From Chryseosolibacter sp964563295 (lineage in GTDB: Bacteria > Bacteroidota > Bacteroidia > Cytophagales > Cyclobacteriaceae), in contig CAZLWX010000125.1 of assembly GCA_964563295.1 (NCBI GenBank), positions 1 to 9,730 on the forward strand: DNA of 9,730 bases. Reading direction: 5' to 3'. The notes beneath the pieces are model-generated. The model made no database searches and was not told the origin of the DNA. It saw nothing but the letters and a program-made list of their open reading frames with translations. Made by a program: the position numbers and the translations under genes. Positions 1-9,730 of this stretch are shown here, one piece after another (the stretch's first letter is position 1; every line of letters begins with the position of its first letter).

Positions 1-4
1 AAAC

Positions 5-535
5 ATGACCAGAGAAGAAAAAGCACAGATCATTGATTCGCTTGCGGAGAAGTTTGCGAACCACGCACACTTCTATATCACCGATGCTTCGGGATTTACC
101 GTTGCGCAGGTGAACAACTTCAGGCGGCTTTGCTTCAAGAGCGGTATCGAATACGGTGTTTACAAGAACACCCTCATTCGCAAAGCGCTCGAAAGACAGG
201 AAGGAACTGATTATTCACCCTTGTTCAAGACGCTGCAGGGATTTTCGGGAGTGATTTTCTCCCGCGAGATCGGCAATGTCCCCGCCAAGGTCATCAGGGA
301 ATTCCGCAAGAAAATGGAAGGAAAGCCCGTGTTGAAGGCCGCGTCCATCAATGAAGACCTTTATATAGGAGACGAAAACCTGAATACGCTCGCCGAGCTC
401 AAGTCAAAGAATGAGCTTATCGGTGATATCATTTCCGGATTGCAGGCTCCCGCAAACAAGGTGCTCTCTGCCCTGTTGAGCAGCAAGCAGACCGTTGCAG
501 GACTTGTCAAAACCCTGGAAAGTCGCACTAAATAA
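5..535 (+). CDS. rplJ: 50S ribosomal protein L10 (uL10), stalk base
   Basis: L10 binds the L11 region of 23S rRNA and anchors the L7/L12 dimers, forming the stalk that recruits translational GTPases. The 176-residue product is a normal length. The N-terminal globular part (about residues 1-125) carries the typical YITDASGFTV stretch (24-33) and the basic segment YGVYKNTLIRKAL (50-62) expected to contact rRNA. The C-terminal part (about 130-176) is predicted helical and should be the L7/L12-binding spine. The ATG at position 5 gives the usual MTREEKAQII start seen in Bacteroidota L10, so the gene appears complete although only four bases (aaac) of upstream sequence are visible. Any autoregulatory L10 leader would lie outside the window. 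The next gene, rplL, follows after 34 nt, consistent with co-transcription and with the conserved rplJ–rplL pair. Identification is by family recognition and gene order. Confidence 0.97.
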   Translation: MTREEKAQIIDSLAEKFANHAHFYITDASGFTVAQVNNFRRLCFKSGIEYGVYKNTLIRKALERQEGTDYSPLFKTLQGFSGVIFSREIGNVPAKVIREFRKKMEGKPVLKAASINEDLYIGDENLNTLAELKSKNELIGDIISGLQAPANKVLSALLSSKQTVAGLVKTLESRTK

Positions 536-569
536 ATTGTTGAACCTGAATTAAATAAATCTTACAAAA

Positions 570-950
570 ATGGCTGATATCAAAGCGCTTGGAGATCAAC
601 TCGTTGAACTCACCGTAAAGGAAGTTACGGAGTTAGCTTCTTACCTGAAAGAAACCTACGGCATCGAGCCCGCTGCGGCCGCTGTGGTAGCTGGTCCCGC
701 TGCAGGTGGCGCGGGTGGCGGTGCAGCAGCTGCTGAAAAAACAAACTTCGACGTCGTGTTGAAGGCCCCTGGTGCCAACAAGCTCCAAATCGTGAAATTG
801 GTTAAGGAACTCACCGGCCTTGGGCTGAAAGAAGCAAAGGATATGGTCGATGGTGCTCCCAAGACTATCAAGGAAGGATTGCCGAAAGACGAAGCCGAAA
901 ACCTTAAGAAACAACTCACCGAGGCTGGTGCCGAAGTTGAGTTGAAGTAA
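570..950 (+). CDS. rplL: 50S ribosomal protein L7/L12 (bL12)
   Basis: This is the multi-copy stalk protein that contacts EF-Tu, EF-G, IF2 and release factors and stimulates their GTPase activity. The 126-residue product shows the full three-part architecture: an N-terminal dimerisation domain that binds L10 (about 1-33), a flexible Ala/Gly-rich hinge (about 34-55, with runs such as PAAGGAGGGAAAA), and the compact C-terminal factor-binding domain (about 57-126). That last domain contains the conserved KLQIVKLVKELTGLGLKEAK stretch (71-90) and ends in EVELK. The ATG at 570 is preceded by an A-rich leader (ttacaaaa) with no Shine-Dalgarno motif. The frame is intact. The Ala/Gly-rich hinge also produces long open frames on the opposite strand, which are not genes. 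A long structured spacer follows before rpoB. Confidence 0.98.
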   Translation: MADIKALGDQLVELTVKEVTELASYLKETYGIEPAAAAVVAGPAAGGAGGGAAAAEKTNFDVVLKAPGANKLQIVKLVKELTGLGLKEAKDMVDGAPKTIKEGLPKDEAENLKKQLTEAGAEVELK

Positions 951-1130
951 TCTTCTGAAGACGAAGATTCAGTCTGACGCGCTTCGGTTAGACCCTGGTC
1001 TGCTCCTGCCCAAAAGGCCGGATTCGACGGGGTCTATCCCTATTTATGCCCGTTGACACCCAATTGATGTTGGAAACGCACATGAGCGTTTGGTACAAGT
1101 CCAGGATTTAAGAACTTAAACGAAACAACC
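951..1130 (+). promoter_or_regulatory. rplL–rpoB spacer, structured; candidate attenuator/processing region
   Basis: This 180-nt stretch has no convincing gene. Reading it by hand shows two hairpins that cannot form together. Hairpin A pairs 972-978 (GTCTGAC) with 987-993 (GTTAGAC), 7 bp with one G-U, around an 8-nt loop. Hairpin B pairs 989-997 with 1028-1036 (TAGACCC with GGGTCTA plus a wobble and one G-C pair). It encloses an inner stem, 1004-1010 with 1016-1022, that has one T/C mismatch and a CAAAA loop. Both use bases 989-993. No T-run follows hairpin B, so it is not a classical intrinsic terminator. In E. coli the same spacer carries a partial terminator and an RNase III site, and a similar role here is inference. 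A TATTTATG at 1041-1048 differs by one base from the Bacteroidota -7 consensus TAnnTTTG, but no matching -33 TTG lies at the right distance, so I do not call a promoter. Confidence 0.45.
1074..1091 (+). repeat. Small inverted repeat (6-bp stem, 6-nt loop) ahead of rpoB
   Basis: AAACGC (1074-1079) and GCGTTT (1086-1091) are perfect inverted repeats around the loop ACATGA. The stem lies 39 nt before the rpoB start. It is too weak and lacks a T-tract, so it is not a terminator. It may be part of the folded rplL–rpoB leader RNA, or it may be chance. Confidence 0.35.

Positions 1131-1133
<3 letters not shown>
1107..1133 (+). promoter_or_regulatory. rpoB translation start region with TTG initiator and AT-rich palindrome
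   Basis: The palindrome TTTAAG-AA-CTTAAA (1107-1120) sits ten nt before the TTG at 1131-1133, followed by the A-rich leader cgaaacaacc. There is no Shine-Dalgarno motif. Reading upstream in the rpoB frame, the codons contain no ATG or GTG before an in-frame TGA at 1083-1085, and the next in-frame ATG downstream lies far inside the protein (around residue 128). TTG is therefore the only start that gives the normal N-terminus (MAKKANNGRIDF). As RNA the palindrome could form a weak AU hairpin with a GAAC loop that affects initiation. This is speculative. Confidence 0.6.
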
Positions 1134-5003
<3,870 letters not shown>

Positions 5004-5051
5004 CGCGGGTTGCCGCATACTGAATTCAAATACTAACTGAAAACTTATAAT

Positions 5052-8000
5052 ATGTCTTTCAGAAAAAATAAAAAGATCAACAACGACTTCTCCCGGATCA
5101 CGATCAGCCTGGCTTCTCCGGAATCCATTCTCGAGAGTTCACATGGCGAGGTGACGCAACCGGAAACGATCAACTACAGAACCTACAAGCCCGAAATGGG
5201 TGGTTTGTTCTGCGAGCGGATCTTCGGACCGGTGAAGGACTGGGAATGTCATTGTGGAAAATATAAGCGGATACGCTACAAGGGGATTATCTGCGATCGT
5301 TGCGGGGTTGAAGTGACCGAAAAGAAAGTGCGCCGCGAACGCATGGGCCACATCGAATTGGTAGTACCCGTCGCGCATATCTGGTATTTCCGCTCGTTGC
5401 CGAACAAGATCGGCTATCTGCTCGGATTGCCTACCAAGAAATTGGACCAGATTATCTACTACGAGCGCTATGTGGTTATTCAGCCCGGTATCAAGGAGGA
5501 AGACGGCGTGAACCGCCTCGATTTCCTTACCGAGGAAGAATACCTGGACATCGTTGACAAGCTCCCGCGCGAGAATCAGATGCTTGACGACAACGATCCC
5601 AAGAAATTCATTGCGAAGATGGGGGCTGAAGCCCTTGAAATGCTACTCTCGCGCACGCAGCTTGACACGTTGTCGTACGAACTACGCCACCAGGCAGCAA
5701 CTGACACGTCACAACAGCGCAAAGCTGAGGCGCTGAAGCGTCTGAAAGTGGTTGAAGCGTTCCGCGACGCCAGGAGCCGCATTGAGAACAAGCCGGAATG
5801 GATGGTCATTAAGATGGTTCCGGTCATCCCACCCGAGCTGCGTCCGTTGGTGCCGCTGGATGGTGGCCGCTTTGCGACATCGGATCTCAACGACCTCTAT
5901 CGCCGGGTGATCATTCGCAACAACCGCCTCAAGAGACTCATTGATATCAAAGCTCCGGAAGTGATCCTCCGCAACGAGAAGAGGATGCTCCAGGAAGCCG
6001 TCGACTCATTGTTTGACAATTCACGAAAAGTGAACGCTGTTCGCTCTGATGGAAACCGTGCGTTGAAGTCCCTCAGCGACATGCTGAAAGGCAAGCAGGG
6101 GCGTTTCCGCCAGAACCTCCTCGGAAAGCGGGTCGACTACTCCGGTCGCTCGGTCATCGTCGTTGGACCAGAACTGAAGCTTCATGAATGCGGACTTCCC
6201 AAAGACATGGCGGCGGAATTGTTCAAGCCATTTATTATCCGGAAGTTGATCGAAAGGGGAATTGTGAAAACTGTGAAGTCGGCCAAGAAGATCGTCGACC
6301 GCAAGGATCCTGTTATTTGGGATATCCTGGAAAACGTGTTGAAAGGACACCCTGTCCTCCTCAACCGTGCCCCGACGCTTCACCGCTTAGGTATTCAGGC
6401 TTTCCAACCGAAGCTGATTGAAGGAAAAGCTATTCAGCTGCACCCGCTGGTATGTACGGCGTTCAACGCTGACTTCGATGGAGATCAGATGGCTGTGCAC
6501 GTTCCGCTCGGTCAGGAGGCTATACTCGAAGCTTCGATGTTGATGTTGTCTTCGCACAACATTCTCAACCCGGCAAATGGAGCGCCGATCACTGTTCCTT
6601 CGCAGGATATGGTGCTTGGATTGTATTATCTGACGAAGGGTAGAAAAAGCGCACCTGAGCACCCGGTTTTGGGTGAAGGCAGGCGCTTCTTCTCTGCTGA
6701 GGAGGTAATTATCGCCTTCAACGAAGGAAAACTTTCGAAGCACGCCAATATCAAGGTGCGCGTGAACGTGAAAGACAAGAAGACTGGAACGTTCTCCTAT
6801 AAGATGATCGACACGGTCGTCGGCCGCGTGTTGTTCAACATGCACGTACCCGAAGAAGTGGGCTTTGTCGATGAACTGCTTACGAAGAAGAAACTGCAGA
6901 CCATCATTGCCGACGTGTTCAAGCACGCCGGCTTGTCAAAGACCGCCAAGTTCCTCGATGATATCAAGGAATTGGGATTTCAGATGGCTTACAAAGGTGG
7001 ACTTTCGATGGGCTTGAACGATGTGAAGGTACCCGTCGAGAAGGAAAAACTCGTTGCCAATGCGCAGGAGGAAGTTGACGCCGTGTGGAACAACTACATG
7101 ATGGGTCTGATCACCGACAACGAGCGCTATAACCAGGTTATTGATATTTGGACGAGGACGAACACGTTGCTGACCAACACGCTGATGCGCCAGTTGGAGG
7201 AAGATCAGCAGGGGTTCAACTCGATCTATATGATGATGCACTCCGGTGCGCGCGGATCGCGCGAACAGATTCGGCAGTTGGGCGGTATGCGCGGACTGAT
7301 GGCGAAACCGCAGAAGAACCTGGCAGGATCGGTGGGCTCCATTATCGAAAACCCGATCTTGTCCAACTTCAAGGAAGGTCTCGACGTGTTGGAGTACTTT
7401 ATCTCTACTCACGGTGCGCGTAAAGGTCTTGCCGATACAGCTTTGAAAACAGCTGACGCCGGTTACCTGACCCGGAGACTGGTGGACGTGGCTCACGACC
7501 TCGTGATTACTGAAGATGATTGCGGCACACTCCGTGGTTTGAAGGTTACTGCCCTGAAAGACAATGAGGATATTGTCGAGCCATTGTCTGAACGGATCGT
7601 TGGTCGTGTAACGGTACATGCCATCTACGATCCGCTCACGGACGACGTGATCGTCGATGCGAACGAAGAGATCACGGATGAAATTGCCAAGAGGATCGAG
7701 GAGACGGCGATCGAAGAAGTGGAAATTCGTTCCCTCCTTACATGTGAGTCGAAAATCGGCGGTTGCGCGAAATGTTATGGACGCAACCTGGCTACTGGCA
7801 AGATGGTGCACACGGGAGAAGCTGTCGGCGTTATTGCAGCACAATCGATCGGCGAACCGGGTACCCAGCTGACGCTGCGTACATTCCACGTGGGAGGTAC
7901 AGCGTCGAACATCGCTGTCGAAGCGAACATCAGGGCGAAGTTCCCAGGAACGGTCGAGTTCGAGGCGATCAGGATTATCGAGACCACCGACAACGACAAC

Positions 8001-9362
8001 AATCCTGTGCGTGTGGTAATGGGTCGCACCGGCGAAATCCGGATTGTCGACAAGGAAAAGAACCGCGTGCTCATCACCAACAACGTTCCTTATGGTGCAT
8101 TCCTCAAAGTGAAGGATGGTCAGAAAGTGGAGAAAGGGGACGAGCTGTGTTTCTGGGATCCATACAACGCAGTGATTCTTTCCGAGTTTGACGGAACGAT
8201 TGAATATGAGTCGATCATTGAAGGGATAACCTTCAAGGAAGAGTCGGACGAGCAGACCGGTCACCGCGAGAAGGTGATTACCGAGACGCGCGATAAGACC
8301 AAGAACCCGGCGATCATTGTTAAGGGTAAGACTGATACGAAGGGCTATAACATCCCGGTAGGCGCTCACCTGGCGGTCGATGCCGGTGAAAAGATCAAGG
8401 CTGGCCAGGTGTTGGCCAAGATCCCTCGCACGATGGGTAAGTCGCGCGACATTACCGGTGGTTTGCCTCGCGTAACGGAATTGTTTGAAGCGAGGAACCC
8501 TTCCAACCCGGCTGTGGTCAGCGAGATCGACGGTGTGGTGACCTACGGTGGAATCAAGCGTGGTAACCGCGAGATCTTTATCGAGAGCCGCGATGGCGTT
8601 CAGAAGCGCTACCTCGTGCCGCTGTCGAAGCACATTCTTGTTCAGGACAACGACTTTGTGAAGGCCGGTCAACCTTTGTCTGACGGCTCGATCACGCCTT
8701 CGGATATCCTGTTGATCAAAGGACCAACAGCCGTACAGGAGTACCTGGTGAACGAGATCCAGGAAGTTTACCGCCTCCAGGGGGTGAAGATCAACGACAA
8801 GCATATTGAGGCCATCGTGAGCCAGATGATGCAGAAAGTTGAGATCATCGATCCGGGAGATACTACCTTCCTGCCTGGTGAGTATGTCGACAAGTTTGTA
8901 TTCCGCGAGGAGAATGACGCCGTGATCGACAAGAAGGTGGTGGTCGATTCGGGTGAATCTCAAACGATGAAGGCCGGCCAGATCATCACCGCACGTGAAT
9001 TGCGCGATGAGAACTCACAGCTGCGCCGCAAGGATCAGAAGTTGGTGGAAGTCAGGGATGCGTTGGCGGCCGTTTCCAGACCGACGTTGCAAGGTATTAC
9101 CCAGGCGTCGCTGAAGACTGAGAGCTGGTTGTCGGCGGCATCGTTCCAGGAAACGACCAAAGTACTGAGCGAGGCAGCGATCCGCGGCAAGACCGACTGG
9201 TTGATGGGTATGAAGGAGAACGTGATCGTTGGCCACCTGATACCGGCTGGAACCGGGCAGCGCAAGTTCAATGACCTGATCGTCACCCATAAGGATGAAT
9301 ATGATGCCTTGGCCAGCGCTGAAGCCCGGAGCAGGGACCGTGAGAAAGAGCTCCAGGATTAA
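5052..9362 (+). CDS. rpoC: DNA-directed RNA polymerase subunit beta'
   Basis: This is the largest RNA polymerase subunit, carrying the catalytic Mg-binding loop. The 1436-residue product is full length. The N-terminal zinc site is C66, C68, C81 and C84. Switch/lid region residues KGRFRQNLLGKRVDYSGRS begin near 349. The catalytic motif NADFDGD has aspartates D474, D476 and D478. The F-loop contains SGARGS (731-736) and MAKP (750-753). The bridge helix runs from about 772 to 806 (NFKEGLDVLEYF onward). The second zinc site is C824, C898, C905 and C908, with the same spacing as in E. coli. The trigger loop has GEPGTQLTLRTFHVGG (934-949) with H946 matching E. coli H936, and Leu942 replaces the E. 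coli Met932. Between about 950 and 1132 lies a long sandwich-barrel-type insertion in the trigger loop, before DITGGLPRVTELFEA. The ATG at 5052 has an A/T-rich leader and no Shine-Dalgarno motif. The strong terminator just after the stop suggests it is the last gene of the operon. Confidence 0.99.
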   Translation: MSFRKNKKINNDFSRITISLASPESILESSHGEVTQPETINYRTYKPEMGGLFCERIFGPVKDWECHCGKYKRIRYKGIICDRCGVEVTEKKVRRERMGHIELVVPVAHIWYFRSLPNKIGYLLGLPTKKLDQIIYYERYVVIQPGIKEEDGVNRLDFLTEEEYLDIVDKLPRENQMLDDNDPKKFIAKMGAEALEMLLSRTQLDTLSYELRHQAATDTSQQRKAEALKRLKVVEAFRDARSRIENKPEWMVIKMVPVIPPELRPLVPLDGGRFATSDLNDLYRRVIIRNNRLKRLIDIKAPEVILRNEKRMLQEAVDSLFDNSRKVNAVRSDGNRALKSLSDMLKGKQGRFRQNLLGKRVDYSGRSVIVVGPELKLHECGLPKDMAAELFKPFIIRKLIERGIVKTVKSAKKIVDRKDPVIWDILENVLKGHPVLLNRAPTLHRLGIQAFQPKLIEGKAIQLHPLVCTAFNADFDGDQMAVHVPLGQEAILEASMLMLSSHNILNPANGAPITVPSQDMVLGLYYLTKGRKSAPEHPVLGEGRRFFSAEEVIIAFNEGKLSKHANIKVRVNVKDKKTGTFSYKMIDTVVGRVLFNMHVPEEVGFVDELLTKKKLQTIIADVFKHAGLSKTAKFLDDIKELGFQMAYKGGLSMGLNDVKVPVEKEKLVANAQEEVDAVWNNYMMGLITDNERYNQVIDIWTRTNTLLTNTLMRQLEEDQQGFNSIYMMMHSGARGSREQIRQLGGMRGLMAKPQKNLAGSVGSIIENPILSNFKEGLDVLEYFISTHGARKGLADTALKTADAGYLTRRLVDVAHDLVITEDDCGTLRGLKVTALKDNEDIVEPLSERIVGRVTVHAIYDPLTDDVIVDANEEITDEIAKRIEETAIEEVEIRSLLTCESKIGGCAKCYGRNLATGKMVHTGEAVGVIAAQSIGEPGTQLTLRTFHVGGTASNIAVEANIRAKFPGTVEFEAIRIIETTDNDNNPVRVVMGRTGEIRIVDKEKNRVLITNNVPYGAFLKVKDGQKVEKGDELCFWDPYNAVILSEFDGTIEYESIIEGITFKEESDEQTGHREKVITETRDKTKNPAIIVKGKTDTKGYNIPVGAHLAVDAGEKIKAGQVLAKIPRTMGKSRDITGGLPRVTELFEARNPSNPAVVSEIDGVVTYGGIKRGNREIFIESRDGVQKRYLVPLSKHILVQDNDFVKAGQPLSDGSITPSDILLIKGPTAVQEYLVNEIQEVYRLQGVKINDKHIEAIVSQMMQKVEIIDPGDTTFLPGEYVDKFVFREENDAVIDKKVVVDSGESQTMKAGQIITARELRDENSQLRRKDQKLVEVRDALAAVSRPTLQGITQASLKTESWLSAASFQETTKVLSEAAIRGKTDWLMGMKENVIVGHLIPAGTGQRKFNDLIVTHKDEYDALASAEARSRDREKELQD

Positions 9363-9381
9363 GCATACAGAGTACTAGTTA

Positions 9382-9435
9382 GAAGAGTCATTGACCCGTT
9401 GCGTAAATACGCGGGCTAATGACTCTTCCTTTTTT
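9382..9435 (+). terminator. Rho-independent terminator of the rpoBC operon
   Basis: A perfect 11-bp outer stem pairs 9382-9392 (GAAGAGTCATT) with 9418-9428 (AATGACTCTTC). A wobble and one mismatch come next, then CCC (9395-9397) with GGG (9413-9415), a 3-nt bulge, and an inner GCGT/ACGC stem (9401-9404 with 9409-9412) closed by an AAAT loop. Six Ts follow at 9430-9435 after one extra C. It starts 19 nt after the rpoC stop codon. The structure is strong and correctly placed to end the transcript that includes rpoB and rpoC. The opposite strand has no T-run on the other side, so it looks one-directional. Confidence 0.93.
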
Positions 9436-9465
9436 ATCACGCGCGGAAAACTAACGACATTCATC

Positions 9466-9730
9466 ATGGCAGAAGAAAAAACGAAGCAACCCCAGCAGGC
9501 TCAAAACCAGATCAACATCGAACTCACCGAGGAAATTGCTGAAGGCATCTACTCGAACCTGGCAATGATTGCGCATTCAAATAGCGAGTTTGTCATTGAC
9601 TTCATTCGTTTAATGCCCGGCGTGCCTAAGGCGAAGGTGAAGGCCCGCATTGTGATCACCCCCGAGCACGCGAAACGTTTCTTGCTGGCGCTGAAGGATA
9701 ATGTTGACAAATACGAGACTTCGTTTGGTC
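9466..9730 (+). CDS. DUF3467-family protein, 3' end cut by window edge
   Basis: The frame is open from ATG 9466 to the window edge, giving 88 residues with no stop, so the gene is partial at its 3' end. The protein begins with a charged, glutamine-rich, probably disordered tail (about 1-15, MAEEKTKQPQQAQNQ). A compact domain follows with INIELTEEIAEGIYSNLAMI (16-35), HSNSEFVIDFIRLMPGVP (37-54) and KARIVITPEHAKRFLLALKD (59-78). This pattern matches DUF3467, a small family of about 100 residues that as I recall is common in Bacteroidota and often sits beside rpoC. Its function is not known to me. There is no signal peptide or membrane segment, so it is probably cytoplasmic. It begins 30 nt after the T-tract of the rpoC terminator. 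I see no clear TAnnTTTG promoter in that gap, so expression may depend on read-through or on a promoter I cannot recognise. Confidence 0.88.
   Translation, partial: MAEEKTKQPQQAQNQINIELTEEIAEGIYSNLAMIAHSNSEFVIDFIRLMPGVPKAKVKARIVITPEHAKRFLLALKDNVDKYETSFG

Noticed and set aside
633..919. Two overlapping minus-strand frames within rplL
   Set aside because: They are produced by the Ala/Gly-rich hinge codons read in reverse; the plus-strand gene is unambiguous.
991..1001. GACC-CT-GGTC short palindrome as a separate hairpin or operator
   Set aside because: The loop would be only two nt, and the bases are better used by the longer stems on either side.
1041..1048. TATTTATG as an internal rpoB promoter -7 element
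   Set aside because: It is one base off the TAnnTTTG consensus and has no TTG-type -33 element at the expected distance, so the evidence is too weak.
5004..5051. Possible regulatory element or small gene between rpoB and rpoC
   Set aside because: Only 48 nt, with an A/T-rich leader typical for this phylum. I saw no hairpin, promoter or reading frame of note.
6936..8963. A 675-codon open frame on the minus strand inside rpoC
   Set aside because: It lies entirely antisense to well-conserved rpoC codons, and its translation is rich in His, Arg and Leu with no recognisable domain. Such shadows arise from codon bias in highly expressed genes.

Overview
The window holds the beta-operon segment rplJ–rplL–rpoB–rpoC, all on the + strand. 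An intrinsic terminator follows rpoC, and then comes the 5' part of a DUF3467-family gene that runs off the right edge. The source looks like a member of the Bacteroidota. The RpoB and RpoC sequences resemble that phylum closely (for example the RpoB run around the rifampicin region, the RpoC trigger-loop form with Leu before Arg, and a 7-residue F-loop insertion). There are no Shine-Dalgarno motifs ahead of the genes, only A-rich leaders. A DUF3467 gene next to rpoC also fits. Base composition is moderate (about half G+C by eye), so this is probably not one of the low-GC flavobacteria. I cannot place it below phylum.

Layout: ribosomal stalk base L10 (5-535); 34-nt spacer; stalk protein L7/L12 (570-950); a 180-nt non-coding spacer (951-1130) with two mutually exclusive RNA hairpins and further inverted repeats; RNA polymerase beta (1131-5003), which starts with TTG; 48-nt spacer; RNA polymerase beta' (5052-9362); strong intrinsic terminator (9382-9435); DUF3467 protein (9466 to the edge, partial). 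All the large genes are intact, with no frameshift, intein or mobile element, and every catalytic or zinc-binding residue I checked is present.

The genes work together in the usual way. L10 and L7/L12 form the ribosomal stalk that recruits translation factors, and beta and beta' form the catalytic core of RNA polymerase. In E. coli the rplL–rpoB spacer lowers polymerase expression relative to the ribosomal proteins through partial termination and RNase III processing. The structured spacer and the TTG start seen here could serve the same purpose by different means, but that is inference.

This is essentially a housekeeping region. I found no convincing new system. The points worth a second look are the rplL–rpoB spacer, the TTG start of rpoB, the small insertion in the RpoC F-loop, and the uncharacterised DUF3467 gene behind the terminator.
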